Of a DNA stretch of 64,000 nt, positions 36,227-51,163 are shown piece by piece (the first letter of the stretch is position 1; every line of letters starts with the position of its first letter). This DNA comes from Benincasa hispida (lineage: Eukaryota > Streptophyta > Magnoliopsida > Cucurbitales > Cucurbitaceae). The notes below the pieces were generated by a model. The model had not been told where the DNA came from. It saw nothing but the letters and a program-made list of their open reading frames with translations, and did no database searches. Made by a program: the position numbers and the translations under genes. Where the stretch lies: the NCBI RefSeq assembly GCF_009727055.1, contig NC_052349.1:35296959-35360958 (forward strand), in the 5' to 3' direction.

Positions 36227-37629
36227 TGATAAGCCCGAAACTTACGTCGTTAATAACCTTCAAACTTGATCAAAATAAAATTTGAATATACCGAACTACT
36301 TCTATTACTACTGAAACGTAGCAACAGTGGTAAGTCCAAGTCGATCAGCAAGGAAGCGCGATTTGTTTCGTTAAGTTAATTTCCTAACTAGAGCGATGAA
36401 TGGGAAGTTTTGGTGTGAAAAAGACAAATGCGTGAAATTATAATAAAAAGAATAAATGTAATCTAAAATAGGAGTCTTATCTAATTTCTAGAGCAAGAGA
36501 GAGTTTCCTATGCAATTTCTTTCATTAGGCATCAATTAATTACATTGAATCTGTCAACCCCTCAACCTATTAGAAAATCTAATAGCCCAATTAGCCAAAT
36601 TCGATATTAAACCAAATTAGTCCTGATTCAATTAACAACTTTTCCTTCTTAGCGACATGAAAGTTAAAATTGAATTGCATTACGAAAGGGTTCAATTGTT
36701 GAGATATACTACAAGCCGGAAAAGCCATATCTTATAGCATGATTTATTTGGAAAAGATTATATTAGGTTGTACATGCATTTGGTTAGAAAAAGTCTAGAC
36801 TTCACAAATGCGATCCTAATATGCGCAACTAAATCAATCAATATATGCTTAGGCTATGACGATTTAGCAAACAAGAATTTCAATAAACTAATTTGTCAGA
36901 TCAATTTACAAAAATTCCATTAAGATTCAATCAAATCATCCCATAGAGTTCACAACAATTCAATTAAATTAACTAAATATCCTTCAAGAAATTAAACATA
37001 AGGCTCTTGCTTAAAGAAATTAGATAGAAGTTACCTCTTAATTCATAGACAAATCCAAGATACACATCCAATCCATCGATTAAAACCCAAAACAAAAAGA
37101 AAAACTAACCGAAAGATACTAAAATCAGAAAGGAAAAGAAGAAGATTGAAGCTTAACTTCGGCCTCCATCAATTCAGCCCCCAAAAGTTAGCATCCTTTA
37201 ACCTAAAGACGAAGGGAGATATTTATAGAAAAAATTATAGCCTTGCAACACTGGGAAGCGCATTGCAACGCTGGTGTTGTGCAACTTTGGAGAAAAAATT
37301 ATAGCCTTGCAATGCTGGGAAGCGCATTGCAACGCTGGTGTTGTGCAACTTCGAAGCGTTGCAATGCTGCACATTCTGCCTTATAATGTCAGGCAAGCAC
37401 CAGGCTAGTGTTGCAACCCTGTGACAGTGGTATTTTCGTAATTTTCGCTCTTTTGAAGCTCGAATGCTCAAATCACCTCCAAATTGCTTCAAATTAACCC
37501 CATTCTTCACCAAATGATTAGTTCTACCTCTTGATTGCTCGGTACCTATAAAATAACACAATAAACACATAAAATCCATTAATAAGTCTAAATTAAGCTA
37601 AGAATAATAGCTCTTTTTTAGAACTATCA
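36227..37629 (-). mobile_element. solo LTR of an unrelated element inside the copia RT, GAGAC duplication
   Basis: A 1403-bp insert starting TGATAAGCCC and ending AACTATCA, flanked by a perfect GAGAC repeat (36222-36226 and 37630-37634). RT sequence continues in register on both sides (LEET / IYMKQPEGF). A TATAAATA on the minus strand (37219-37226) suggests minus orientation. Two 64-bp tandem units (37227-37290 and 37291-37354) carry GCAACGCTGG-type sequence. An Athila-like origin is possible but not shown. Confidence 0.8.
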
Positions 37630-37634
37630 GAGAC

Positions 37635-38400
37635 CATTTATATGAAGCAGCCCGAGGGATTCATAACCCAAGGTCAAGAGCATAAGGTTTGCAGGCTTAA
37701 TCGGTCATTTATGGACTGAAACAGGCTTCTCGATCTTAGAACATAAGGTTTAATACTGCAATCAATTCTTATGGCTTTGATCAAAATGTTGATAAGCCTT
37801 GTGTATACAAGAGAATCATCAAAAGTTTAGTAGCTTTCCTAGTATTATATGTAGACTATATCCTACTCATTGGGAATGATGTAGGTCTACTGATTGAAGT
37901 TAAAATCTGTCAAGATCTGATCCTTACTGGACACACGGACTCAAATTTTCAGATTGATAAGGATTTTATAAAAATCCACATCAAGATTAGTGTTCACTCT
38001 TAACAGAGGAGCAAAAGTCTGGAGAAGTACCAAGCAAGGGTGCATTGCTGACTCCACTATGGAGGTTGAGTATGTAACGGCTTGTGAAGCTTCTAAGGCA
38101 GTTGTTTGACTCAAGAAATTCTTGACAGATTTGGATGTTGTTTCAAACATGTCAAAGCCCATCGCACTTTATTGTCATAATAGTGTTGTTGTGGCTAATT
38201 CCAGAAAGCCTAAGAGTCATAAGCGCGGCAAACACATCGAGCGAAAGTATCATCTCATCTGAGAGATTGTGCATCAAGGAGACTTAATCGCCATGCAGAT
38301 AGCTTCAGAGCACAATGTTACTGATCCGTTTACAAAGGCCCTCACGGCTAAGGTGTTTAAGTGTTAGAGTATGGGCCTATGGGACAGGTCACGTTTAGAC
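37635..38400 (+). pseudogene. copia reverse transcriptase end and RNase H
   Basis: Resumes with IYMKQPEGFITQGQEH. The catalytic YVDD reads YVDY (37848-37859). RNase H follows: KQGCIADSTMEVEYVTACEA (38030-38090), LYCHNSV (38168-38188; the usual D of CDNS is H) and KHIERKYHLI. It ends with SEHNVTDPFTKALTAKVF (38307-38360). Stops interrupt it throughout. Confidence 0.75.
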
Positions 38401-38499
38401 TAGAGTAAGTGAAAGATTTTTTACTTGGTGGTTTGTGCCCTAGTTTATTGTTTTACTTTTACATTGTACACCCCACTAGCTTTAGGTCAAGTGGGAGAT

Positions 38500-40414
38500 T
38501 ATTGGGGTTGATGCCCTAAATCTCGTATGGTTCTATAGTTTGTAATTGTAATGTATAAATTTTTTATTTATGTAATAAAAAATTTGATATTTTATTTCAA
38601 AATTAGTTGCATTAACCACAAACCAATAAACTAACATCCAAGGTTATCTTGTAGCTTAAACATGTATGTAAAGACATATGGGTGGACCATGTTTAAGTGA
38701 TAACCTAAATGGTATGTAGTAGATGGATAAGGTTGGATACCTTATCCTGGTGACACTACGAGTATGGCTTGCTTTGTAGATATTACAATTGTTATAAAGT
38801 ACTACAAATGATCTGATCCTAATCATTTATAGGGAGACATGTGAGCGGGGATATTCTATATAGAGGAGATTGTATAAGACTAAACCACGAAATGTTTAAT
38901 CTCATTATATAACACCGTTCATAATAGAGACTTACATTTTACTAGAATGACTATAAGTAACCTGACTTGAATCCTGAGTGAGTTGTGAACTCCTGCCTAT
39001 GAGAGCGGTCCTTTGATTTGTATGGGTGAGAGTGGCCAGATCGCAACTCAACAATCATACCATTTTGGGGATTCGTCTGACTAGGGAGATGGGAACACAA
39101 CTACACAAGAAGGAATTCACTCATTACCCAATGTCAGGGCAAGTAGATAAATTGCTTCCTTAAGTGCTGATTTCGGGGCTTGAACAATGTGGTGTCATAC
39201 CCTTTCCTGGCTCGAGAGGGGTTCCATCATAGTTGGACTATGATTTATTGTTCATTAGTGATCAGTGGTATTTAAGGAGTTAGATGTAACTACAGGGGCA
39301 AAACAATAATTTTGGCCCAGCTGTACTTACGAGTAATTTGTGAAGGGTCATCGTACTGTTGATTAATTATACCCAATGTACACAGAAATATATCTGTAAT
39401 GCGAAGAATACAGTTGTCGGTCTTTAATGAAGTGCCTGACAGTTAACGGATGGTGAATAATCTAATTAAAGAGTTTAATTAATTATTCGTGTACCGTTAA
39501 AGCTTCAAGCTACAGGTCCATGAGGTCCCTTCGGTAGCTCAATGGGATTGAATAAGAATCAGTTTTTAGATTAATTTGAATTGTTCAAATTACTTTATGA
39601 AATTAATTATATATGATATAATTAATTATTTTTAGTTATATAAATAATGTAATTACAATAATATATTTGATACATTATATTTATGAGAGGAAATAAATAT
39701 TTGAATATGATTCAAATTTTAATTATATAAATTGGATTCATATTGTTTAATTTAATGTAAATGTGATTTATATTAAATACCATTGGTGACAGAAAATTGT
39801 AACTATAGGCTATATCGTATATAATACAATATTAAAATTATAGGTTATATGTTACATATGATATAACATATAGTTATATGTATATGTATAATAAATTATA
39901 TATATATGTTTTTTTTAGGGAATTAACTTCCTTCCCTTTTTCTCTCCACCCACGTAAGTGGGCAGTTGTGTGGAGATAGGAGTTCCTCTTCTTTACCCTA
40001 CAAAACAGAAAAGGGTGAGATACAGATATAGAATAGTTCTGTGTTTTTATAGATATATCATATCTCTTTCTTCCTCTCGATCTCTTTCTTTCCCTCAAAC
40101 TCCAAAATCACCAAGGCTTTCACTCCTCCTAGATCCTCACCAGAGAATATCGAGGTCTCCTTATGGTGGTGTCCAATTGGCCATTTACAGTTCGTGACTG
40201 TTCGTGGGAAAGGATACATGAAGTTTTGAGTTCTTCAAATGTAAGAGTTTTTTAAAACCCTAATTTCATTCTTTTGAATTTATTCACAAGCATGTTGTAT
40301 CTCTATTAAATGCATGATTTTTGTACTATTCTCTATAAAATTATGTATTATGAAATTTTGGAAAAATTGGGATGATCTCGCTTCCGTTGCGGATCCCTTC
40401 AAAGGGATCCTTCA
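38500..40414 (+). repeat. 3' LTR (G) of the copia element
   Basis: Uninterrupted copy, 1915 bp, beginning TATTGGGGTTGATGCCC (TG mutated to TA) and ending GGGATCCTTCA. It is followed by AGAGC, the right target duplication. Confidence 0.85.
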
Positions 40415-40906
40415 AGAGCATGCATGCAAATAGCTCAGAGCAGACATAAAAGTTACGTCGATGTTAGGCGTAAAGAACTAGAGTTTGAAACTAGTGATAA
40501 AGTGTTCTTAAAAGTGGCACCTACGAAAGATGTTCTGATATTTGGAAGAAAAGGGAAGCTAAGTCCACAATTTATTGGGCCTTTTGAGATCTTGGAGCGA
40601 ATTAGTCCTATAGCTTATCCGTTGACGTTGTCACCATCCCTTTCTTACGTTCACAATGTTTTTCATGTTTCAATGTTGAAGAAGTATGTGGCAAATCTGT
40701 CCCATGTGATGGACTTTGAACCTTTACAACTGATTAAAAACTTAACTTAGGAGGAGAAGACGGTTCAAATTCTCACCAGAGAGGTGAAGAATTTACGCAA
40801 TAAGGAGATAGCACTTGTGAAAGCTCTGTGGCAGAATCACCAGCTCAAGAAGGCTAAAAAGGAGCGAGATGATGAGATGAGAGCCCAGTACCCAAAGATT
40901 TTTTAG
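40415..40906 (+). pseudogene. C-terminal end of a Ty3/gypsy integrase
   Basis: Reads RACMQIAQSRHKSYVDVRRK, then GKLSPQFIGPFEILERIS and VHNVFHVSMLKKYV, open to a stop at 40748-40750. The same frame then continues open through REVKNLRNKEIALVKALW to a second stop at 40904-40906. The first stop replaces a residue in an otherwise conserved stretch (NLT*EEK). This is the tail usually found before the 3' LTR in plant gypsy (Tekay/Del-like) elements. Confidence 0.8.
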
Positions 40907-40950
40907 GAGTAAACTTTCTATGACAAATGTTCCTTGAGGAGGGAAGAACG

Positions 40951-43040
<2,090 letters not shown>

Positions 43041-43086
43041 TAGCTATTTTTGTTTCCGTGTGTTTTTTTTTTAAGAATAAAGTTAT

Positions 43087-45108
43087 TGATGAAACGAATA
43101 CATGCGCTGCGGAAGAAAAACAAATCTAAAGTACTCTAATTAAGTTAATTACAAAGATAAGCATGCAATTGAAACAAATAGAAGGGGAGGAAAAAATACG
43201 ACCGTTGTAGACTTTGAATCTTCTCAAATTAGCTTCAATCTCCTCACGAACAGTTCGTAAACCACCACGAGAGTTTTCCCGACTATCCTCGGGCCTTAGA
43301 AAAGGATGGTGAAATATGGTGAGGGACTAATTTGGAGAGGAAAAAAGCTAAAACTTTGAGAGAGAAAAAGGTATGAGATTATCACATAATCTAATCAAAT
43401 TTCACTATGGCCAAGAGTTTTTAAAATTCATTAAACACTCCCTCTTAAAACCATTACATGTAAAACATGCAACTTTGAGTTTGATGAGAATTTGACACTA
43501 AAAAATCCACTAACTCAAAGTGGGATTTAATGAGACAAGTATCTTCAAATGAAGACAATACTTAACCATGCAAAAGTTGGCATTTTCCACTCACAAATGT
43601 TGGATCTTTCCACTAACTTAGTTAAAATTTGACTTTCAAAGTCCAAAGTCAATAAATTTCACTTTTTGACTTTCAAAAGTCAAAAGTCAACCATTTGACT
43701 TTCATTGCATTTTTAACCTAGTTAACAATTTGACTTTTGACGCAATTTTAACCAACTCAATTTAATTTCAAAATTAATTATAATAATCCATTTAAAAATT
43801 AAATTAATATTAAATCATGAATTAAACAATTTATTTAATTTAATTTAATATTAAATCCAACACTAATCACAATAATCACTATTCATAATCTTGATATTTA
43901 AATCTTATTTATATATCTCCTATTTTCTCTCTCTTTATGTTTAATTCACAACTAAACATTAGGTTAAATATGTCGTATATATTTAACACTTTGCCCCCTT
44001 TAAATTCGTTCGCCGCATTGTTCTAAGGTTTAGATCGATATGAGCTAGTAGGGGGACCTCATGGACCTACAGATCATGGACTCCAACGATTCGATTAATT
44101 GGTTAAACTCTTTAACCTAATTAACTACCATTCGTTAACTACCAGGTCACTCCACTAAAGCCCAGTAATTGCACTCCCCTCACTGTAGATATATTATGTC
44201 CACTCGATATAACCATGATTAGTAAGTTAGCCCTTCACAAGTTCATAATAACGGTTGGGTCAAAAGTTATTTTACCCCCGAGATTACATCTTGCTCCTTA
44301 AGTCCCACTGATCCTCTAATGAATAATTGGTTTGTGATCCAATCAATAAACCGAGTCCCTCTCGGGCCAATGAGAGGGTGGGGCCCTTTGTTCAAGACCC
44401 GAAGTCAGCACTTAAGGGAACAACCTCTCTACTATCCCTAAAGGCGAGTAGAAGCGAATTCGGTCTTGCACCCTATGTCCTTAGCTATCTACCCGATCTT
44501 ACCCCTGAAATGGGAGACTTTTTGAGTTGTCGCTGTTGAGCTAACCCTCACCCATGAAAATCTAAGGATAATCTGTATAAATAAGAGTTCATAGTTAGCT
44601 CAGAATTAAGGTCAAGTTACCTAGATTATTGCTTTGAAATAGTCAGTCTTAAACAGTAAACAGCGTTATAAAGTAAGAGTGACTTAATTCTTGGTCCGAT
44701 CTTATGCAAACTCATTGTGTAGGATGCTCCCGCTCCTCATGTTAATACATGAACGAACAGGATCACTTCGTTTGTAGCACTTTACAACAAATTGTAACAA
44801 TATCGGAATTGTAACAACTACGGAGTGGGCCGCATCCGATATTGTTACCAGAATAAGGTACCCAACCTTATTCATATACAATAGACCATTTTGGCTATTT
44901 ACTGAACTTGATCCACTCTTATGTCTCCATATAAAGTTCATGCATTCATATAATAGCCATGGATCTTTAGTTTATTGGATTTAGACTTTACAAGTGCAAT
45001 TCACATATTCAATAACAGTTTTACTGAATAAATGTCAATAATATCTTTATTGATAATAGAATACATTTAACATTACAAACTGCAAGTTTTAGGGCATACA
45101 ACCCAACA
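43087..45108 (-). mobile_element. solo LTR I, in the methyltransferase pseudogene intron
   Basis: On the minus strand it starts TGTTGGGTTGTATGCC and ends CGTTTCATCA. Flanking pentamers are GTTAT (43082-43086) and GTCAT (45109-45113), one mismatch. At 2022 bp it is related to LTR K at 54754 (both share GAGCTAGTAGGGGGACCTC) and more distantly to LTRs A, B, C and G. The insert lies between coding blocks 1 and 2, so it need not itself have broken the gene. Confidence 0.8.
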
Positions 45109-45365
45109 GTCATTTCATCTATTTTAATTTATAATAATTTCTAATGGAAAATAATCTTAGAGATATTTTTTCTTTTTTTAAAAAAAAAGGTTAAATTGGT
45201 TTTATAATTACACAGATACTACCAATGGATATTAACAGAGAAAACTATGAACTTGGGCCTCTGGTGATCCAGAAAGCTAGTGTGGCACATAAGATTGAAT
45301 TCAAAGAAGGCCCAGCTCTCCCTATACTCGATCAACTCCACGCTGATGTAAGCATTTTTTTCACA

Positions 45366-45784
45366 ACATGTAGAGTGGGGAGGAATCTCGGACCTTAGGA
45401 TTGGCAACGAGGCCGAGGAAGAGCGGGGGACATTTCCTATCCCCGTCTCCGCAAGGGTATTTCCCTTATCCCTACCCCCATCCGCGCAACTTAAAGGTGG
45501 GGATGGAGACAGGGATTCCCCGTTGGGGGAAACGGGTCTCTATGGGAACCCATCCGCAGTTTTTTTTTTTTTTTGTAATATATATAATTAATATAATTTA
45601 TAATGTAAAATTATATATAATTTAAGGGTATATATATAATTATTAAATATATTTATTTGTAAAATTAATATAATATATATATAACACATCATTAAAAAAA
45701 TAAATAAAATAAATTGGGGTCGGGATGGGGTCAGGGATAGGGCGGGGATACCCTCTCTATCCCCGATCAAACCTTGAGTCAATA
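45366..45784. mobile_element. probable MITE with GC-rich ends and an AT-rich core
   Basis: Within the intron between blocks 2 and 3. The left flank (45366-45560) is rich in GGGGA/TCCCC. The core (45561-45705) is almost pure A/T, and the right flank (45715-45775) is rich in GGGGTCGGGATGGGG-type sequence that can pair with the left side. Elements with this 'GGGGATGGGGA' wording are common in plant introns. Exact ends are uncertain. Confidence 0.45.
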
Positions 45785-46675
45785 GTACAAGTTCTACGTC
45801 AGTTAAATTATGCTATTTTAGTTGTATTTATCTTTCTTTATTATTACATATACAATTTTTTAGGAAAATTTCTCAAGTAAGCCAAAAAAGAACAAGTTAA
45901 AATTCTTGGGAAGAAATTAGTTTATATCCCTGAGCTTTGGGACTTAAATCATTTAAAATGTTAAACTATTAGAAGTTTGATTAGTGAACCAATTCAAGGC
46001 CCGTTTAGAATATCTTGAGAAAAAATGTTTTTCAAAAAACTCATTTTTATTTAAACATTTTTTATAAAAAAAATATATATTAAAATACATTGAAAAACTA
46101 TTTTGAGTGATTACCAAACACTCCAATTTCTTCCAAAATGATTTATTTTTTAAATTGAACACTCGAAAATGTATTCTAAATACATCTTTATACATTTGGT
46201 AAGTGATTTGCAACCGTTTTTTTTACTTGATTTCATTTAAAATCACATCAAAATTATTCTTCTCCCAAGCTTCTATTGAAGTAGCAAGAAAAGATATTAC
46301 ATAATTCTTCATAAGTAGGAAAAAAAAATAGAAGTAGACGTGAGGATACCACTTAATGAAAGATACTACTATTTATTTGATTTAAGTATTTGTAAACAAA
46401 GACATGCCACTTTGAAATAAATAGATTTTGGTAGTAAATGGATTGGATTTTATTAATAAACAAGTTGGGAATTGGTGTGGTAAGTAGCATCCAAGTAGCA
46501 TATATCCACATACCCAAAAACATAAATCATTTTATGAAATGACCTAATACATAATTTTTTATTAATAATTAAAGATAGGTTTGAGAAATTTAAAAGCCTT
46601 TGGATGAAAACGAGAATCACTTCGTTACTAATTTTAGTGGGTGGATATTAATATTAATATTAATAACAATTTTAG
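45785..46675. other. rest of the pseudogene intron, with a second MITE-like block
   Basis: 45997-46185 begins CCCGTTTAGAATATCTTGAG, and the inverted right end resembles it (ATTTAGAATACATTTTCGAG read on the minus strand). It contains AACTATTTTGAGTG..TACCAAACACT, also found at 47240-47270. The remainder up to the acceptor TTTTAG (46670-46675) is plain AT-rich intron. Confidence 0.4.
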
Positions 46676-46896
46676 GAGGAAAACCATGGGACATGATTTC
46701 ATCTTCATGGATGTCGATAAGGACAACTATATTAACTACCACAATAGACTAATTGATCTCGTCAAAGTTGGAAGAGTAATCGCTACCACAACACCCTATG
46801 GAATGGATCTGTTGTGGCAACATCCATAAATATGTACGATATTATAGGAACTTTGTGCTAGAGCTCAGAATCACTCTTTGTCGTCAGATCAACTAA

Positions 46897-48479
46897 AAGG
46901 ATTCACAGATCAACATTGCCCGCCCACAAACCACATCCTACTGTATGAATTTGTTTTTTACATATCAAGTGCTGGGGACAAGAGATGTTCAATGCATAAA
47001 AACAATACCCCCTCTATTTTGTATTATTATTATATTCATTATACTGTGGATTTTGCTTTACAATACATTACATTAGCGCTTCAAAAGTATTGATTCAATT
47101 CAATTCGTAAAATAAATAGAACAAATCAAATAATCTTTTAAACAAAAATGTCAATGTTTGGATTGATTAGTGAAAAAAAAATATTTTTTTAAAAAAAAAT
47201 CATTATTATTTAATCTATTTTGGTAAAATTTGTTTAAACTTTCCAAAACTATTTTGAGTGGTTGCCAAACATTTCAGTTGTTACTAAAATGACTTGTTTC
47301 AATATTGAGATATCGGTGGATTTTTTAGGAAAAAAAACATGAACTTTGAATAAAAATGTAAGGAGAGGGGAAAAAAACTATTCAATGAACAAACTACAAC
47401 ATGACTAGTTCACACCAACGGATTCAAAAAAACCTGCTGTCCTTAATAATAATCGAATACAAAGTCAAATACTTTCGAACAATTTCTCCAAAACAAGTGC
47501 TATACATCAAGGGGTACAATAAGCACAAGCCCATTAAAGCATAATATAAATTAGAAAAATGGCTCAAGATCGATTATGTTAAGAAGGTAGGTTTGCTTAT
47601 CCCAAAAGTACACCTTTTAACCTCCCTATCAGACACTAAATTCTTCAAAATCCAATCCCACAAACTAATTACAAGCCACAATAACTATATCCTCTGCAAA
47701 TAATATAAATGGAGAAAAAGGAAAGAGCAAGTACCTGGTTCATTTTGCTCTAGACTATTTGTATCATGTAAAACTGAAAGGGGATGAGTTAAAAAAAATT
47801 TAATTTAATAACCAATATTAGTTTTGTAGATTCATGGTTTGTAAAAGGTAATAGTATAAAAGGTGCATTCATATATCTAAACTATTATGCATTGAGGAAT
47901 TAGAAAACCTACACACAAGTTTAACTTATTAACCGACTAACCTACATACACAAAAAAACACACAAGTTAAACACCTTTGATCCTTCTTCCCAATATCCAT
48001 GATGGAGTCTAAACCAAGAAACAATGCTAGACCATATCCAAAACTTGTCCAAGTCAAAACCATTCCTCACAGTAGGAAAAGAAAATCGACACATCTAATC
48101 AATAATGCATCAAACTTTACATAAAAACAACTGCCATTTAGCAAACCGGAGTTCACAGAGTTGGAAGGAACGCCGGGTATGCAAATTTTTTAATCTATAT
48201 CCACCGGCTATCAAGAGTCAGCTAAATTGTGATAGCATTGGATAACTTTTCCACAGTTAACCAGACCCGTTAGCACCAATGTTTCAAAAAAAAAAAAAAT
48301 TCACAGCAATGGCAGTGCATTGATAACCCATGTAGTACTTGCAGACACGCATTGAAGAACATTAGAAATAAAGAAACCAAAGAAGAAATAGACTAAGAAC
48401 TTCTCAGAAACTATGAAGCAGAATAGACAAATGCTTAATCAAAACATTTCGAGGCACTCACGTCTTAACAACTAATAAT
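46897..48479. other. intergenic DNA between the pseudogene and RPS16
   Basis: A second MITE-like block lies at about 47150-47300, sharing AACTATTTTGAGTGGTTGCCAAACA with the one at 46110. No coding sequence was recognised in the rest. Confidence 0.35.
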
Positions 48480-48733
48480 TCGACCCAATAACAAAACGTT
48501 CAATAGGCAAATGATCAACTTGAACAAAAATATCGCATAAGATAACTATGTTCATTTTTGTCCGCACAATAATCTAACTCGAACAGAAATAATGGGCAGA
48601 AAATTAAGATGTTTCAAAAAAGCACTTTGGTTGTGCACCGTCAATATCAACGGAAAGTCAAAGTCTTACAACTCCAAATAGCATAAACAAAACCATAATT
48701 TTACCCACTAATGCGAATCCGCCATAGTTCCCA

Positions 48734-49168
48734 TCAACGATATGATTTCTGAAACCTAGCACGAGCACCACGACCACCAAACTTCTTGGGCTCACAGCGC
48801 CTAGGATCGGCAACAAGCAAAGTCCTATCATACCTGACCAGAATGTCTTTAATCTCCTTCTTACTCTGCTCATCCACGTACTTCTGGTAGAAAGCAACAA
48901 GAGCCTTGGCAATACTCTGGCGGATGGCGTAGATCTGGGAGGTGTGACCTCCACCTTTCACTCTGATGCGCATATCGACACCAGAGAAACGGTGACGTCC
49001 AAGGAGGAGGATGGGCTCATAGGCCTTAAAGCGCAAGATCTCTGGCTCAACAAGCTCGATTGGGCAGCCATTGATCTTAATCAAACCCCTGCCGCGTTTG
49101 CAGTAGGTGACGGCCACCGCCGTCTTCTTACGTCCGAAACATTGCACCGATTCGATCGGAGCCGCCAT
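48734..49168 (-). CDS. RPS16: 40S ribosomal protein S16 (uS9)
   Basis: An intronless 144-residue protein of the small cytosolic ribosomal subunit; it extends to the decoding site and contacts initiator tRNA through its C-terminal tail. Visible blocks are [20 protein letters not shown] (11-30), the uS9 signature [19 protein letters not shown] (72-90), [20 protein letters not shown] (113-132) and the conserved ARFQKSYR end. Length and sequence are those of the plant cytosolic protein, not the unrelated organellar S16. The ATG at 49168 is in good context (GCAATGGC). Transcription is leftward; the 3' UTR probably covers about 48480-48733. A telo box about 105 bp upstream fits ribosomal protein gene regulation. 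The frame is fully intact, so this is likely a functional copy; plants usually keep several. Confidence 0.97.
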   Translation of the reverse strand: MAAPIESVQCFGRKKTAVAVTYCKRGRGLIKINGCPIELVEPEILRFKAYEPILLLGRHRFSGVDMRIRVKGGGHTSQIYAIRQSIAKALVAFYQKYVDEQSKKEIKDILVRYDRTLLVADPRRCEPKKFGGRGARARFQKSYR

Positions 49169-49272
49169 TGCTAAGGCTTGAGAGGACTACCGGAGTGAAG
49201 GCCTTTTAATATTAAACAGATCGTGAAGGCGGAGGGCAAAACCTGCTGAAGGTTATTTATATGATTCCTTTG

Positions 49273-49281
49273 TTAGGGTTT
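49273..49281 (-). promoter_or_regulatory. telo box upstream of RPS16
   Basis: TTAGGGTTT on the plus strand (AAACCCTAA on the coding strand) lies about 105 bp before the RPS16 start. This motif is characteristic of plant ribosomal protein promoters near the transcription start. Confidence 0.65.
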
Positions 49282-50098
49282 TGGACTTGCGAAAGTACCC
49301 TCAGTTTATCCATAAATTACAAAACTAATCCCCAAGCACTAAAAAAAATGCACCATCTTTCTTTAATATTATATATATATTGCAATCAATATTTGGTGTG
49401 AAAGTAATTATTATTTGAGTAAATCCAACCCCAAAATTTATATACAACAATCTACTTAAATTTTTATTATAATTACCTTCGAAAATTATTCATAAATTGA
49501 TTTTCAATCATCTCAAAACTTCTTCAAAATGTCAATTTTTACAATACACACTTACGAAAATGCAGGGACGATTTCTAAAGAAAATTGTAACTAAAAGTCT
49601 AAATTTATTCATTTGTGAAAGTTTAAGAGTTTAATTGATTTATAAGTTTTATACGAAATTTTTCCAAACGGAACGTAATTGAACATGTAAATTGATACAT
49701 TTACAGAACTTGATGAATTGATACCACCACTAAAATTTAGGAGTATATATATTTGTCCAACTTTAATTTTTCGTTGTATTATACTCTTTTTAGAGCTTCT
49801 TTTTAAAATATATTAATTTTGGAAAGGTAGTGTAGGCACATATTTAAATACGGTTGTTTTATTTTAGAATATAAGAAAAAGATTTAAACTTTTAGATTTG
49901 AATTGAATGCGTTTTGGTAGAAAGTATAATTTAGTCCAATTTATTATCTCGACGATATGCTAATTCACCCATTTTCAAAGTAGCTACTTAAATTAAGTCA
50001 TTCTATGACGTGGAGTTGCAATAGAAAAATGTCATTTGTGGTGTGAATGGTTCGTTATTTTCCCCTTAATTCCAAATTATTTAATTTTAATTAATGAA
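49282..50098. other. AT-rich intergenic DNA
   Basis: Upstream region of RPS16 and spacer to the next retroelement. No coding or repeat structure was recognised. Confidence 0.4.
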
Positions 50099-51163
50099 TG
50101 AATTAATATTTTGATGATAACAAATTTGCTTCTATTTATTAATAATTTGAGTGTTTTGAAGCGTTTATTGCATAGAGCTCGAAATAACGATTCAAACGCA
50201 ATTTGAATCACCTAAATTACACCTCAAACGAAGAAGATACGACTAAAATAAACTTAATGAAATCCGAGCGGATGACGTGGCATAATTTTTCTCATCAAAA
50301 TGGACCAATTTAAATGTGCTACTTGGAGAAATGAAGAAATGACACATTATGAGCTTTTGATATTTAGATTGGTTTTGAAAAGAAAGTGAATTTAATATAT
50401 GTTTATATCTCACAGCTAGTTTTGGACACAAAGTGGAAATTGCCTCTTATTGGATTTAAAAAAAATGATTGAAAAGATATATGTTGTTATATTATTTTTT
50501 TTTTTTTGTTCCAATCTAACGGCTAGTTGAATTTAAATCTTCACCATTCAATTTCTTTTTACCAACATCCAATTATCTAAATTAAATGTGGTTTTCAACA
50601 TTTTTTCCTCTCTATTTAAATTTTCATCTTCTTCAAAATTATAACAACAATTTTACATTATTTTTCAATCCTTCATAACTCAAAGCCTCTATTATTACTC
50701 TTTTTGAGCTTCAATTTTCTTCTTTTCATCTTTTCTTGAGAGAGATATTTTATATTGTGAGGATTAAATTGTTGAATGCTACACTTTGTAAATCCATTCT
50801 TGTACAGAGTTTGTCAAGTGTGCTCTTTATTTTTACAAACATTTTGTAAGGGTTGCTCATGATCTCGAAAAAAAAGTTGTTGTAACGGTTTGATCCTCAA
50901 CCGTGGAAAGGATCGGGTTTGTTCTTGCGCCTGGAAAAAGAACGTTGTAGCGGTTCGACTCTAAGCGGTGGAAAAAGTCAAAGATTAATGAACTATCCAA
51001 GAGGAGCTTGAGAAGTGGACGTAAGTCGATTGTGCTGAACCACTATAAAATTCCTAGTGTTAATTTCTCTATCCCTCTCCTACTTTAATTTTGCAATTAA
51101 TTTGTTGTTATATTTTATTGCATAAAATTAATTGCAATGTTTGTCCCTTAAATTAATTGCTTA

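Larger units (their letters stand above)
23469..40414 (+). mobile_element. Ty1/copia retrotransposon inserted in a gypsy integrase and carrying nested insertions
   Basis: The 5' LTR (23469-31380, interrupted), a primer site TGGTATCAAAGTC at 31383, decayed gag and pol, a purine tract (AAGTGGGAGA at about 38488-38498) and the 3' LTR (38500-40414) are in normal order on the plus strand. Flanking pentamers are AAAGT and AGAGC; the gypsy reading frame on both sides indicates AGAGC as the original, so the two differences are transitions. The 16.9-kb span shrinks to about 9.5 kb once three inserted LTRs and their nested copy are removed. The element is dead: protease, RT and RNase H each show a key substitution, and stops are frequent. 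Confidence 0.85.

Noticed and set aside
48658..48954. Alternative minus-strand frame overlapping RPS16
   Set aside because: It is a shadow frame of the conserved ribosomal protein gene.
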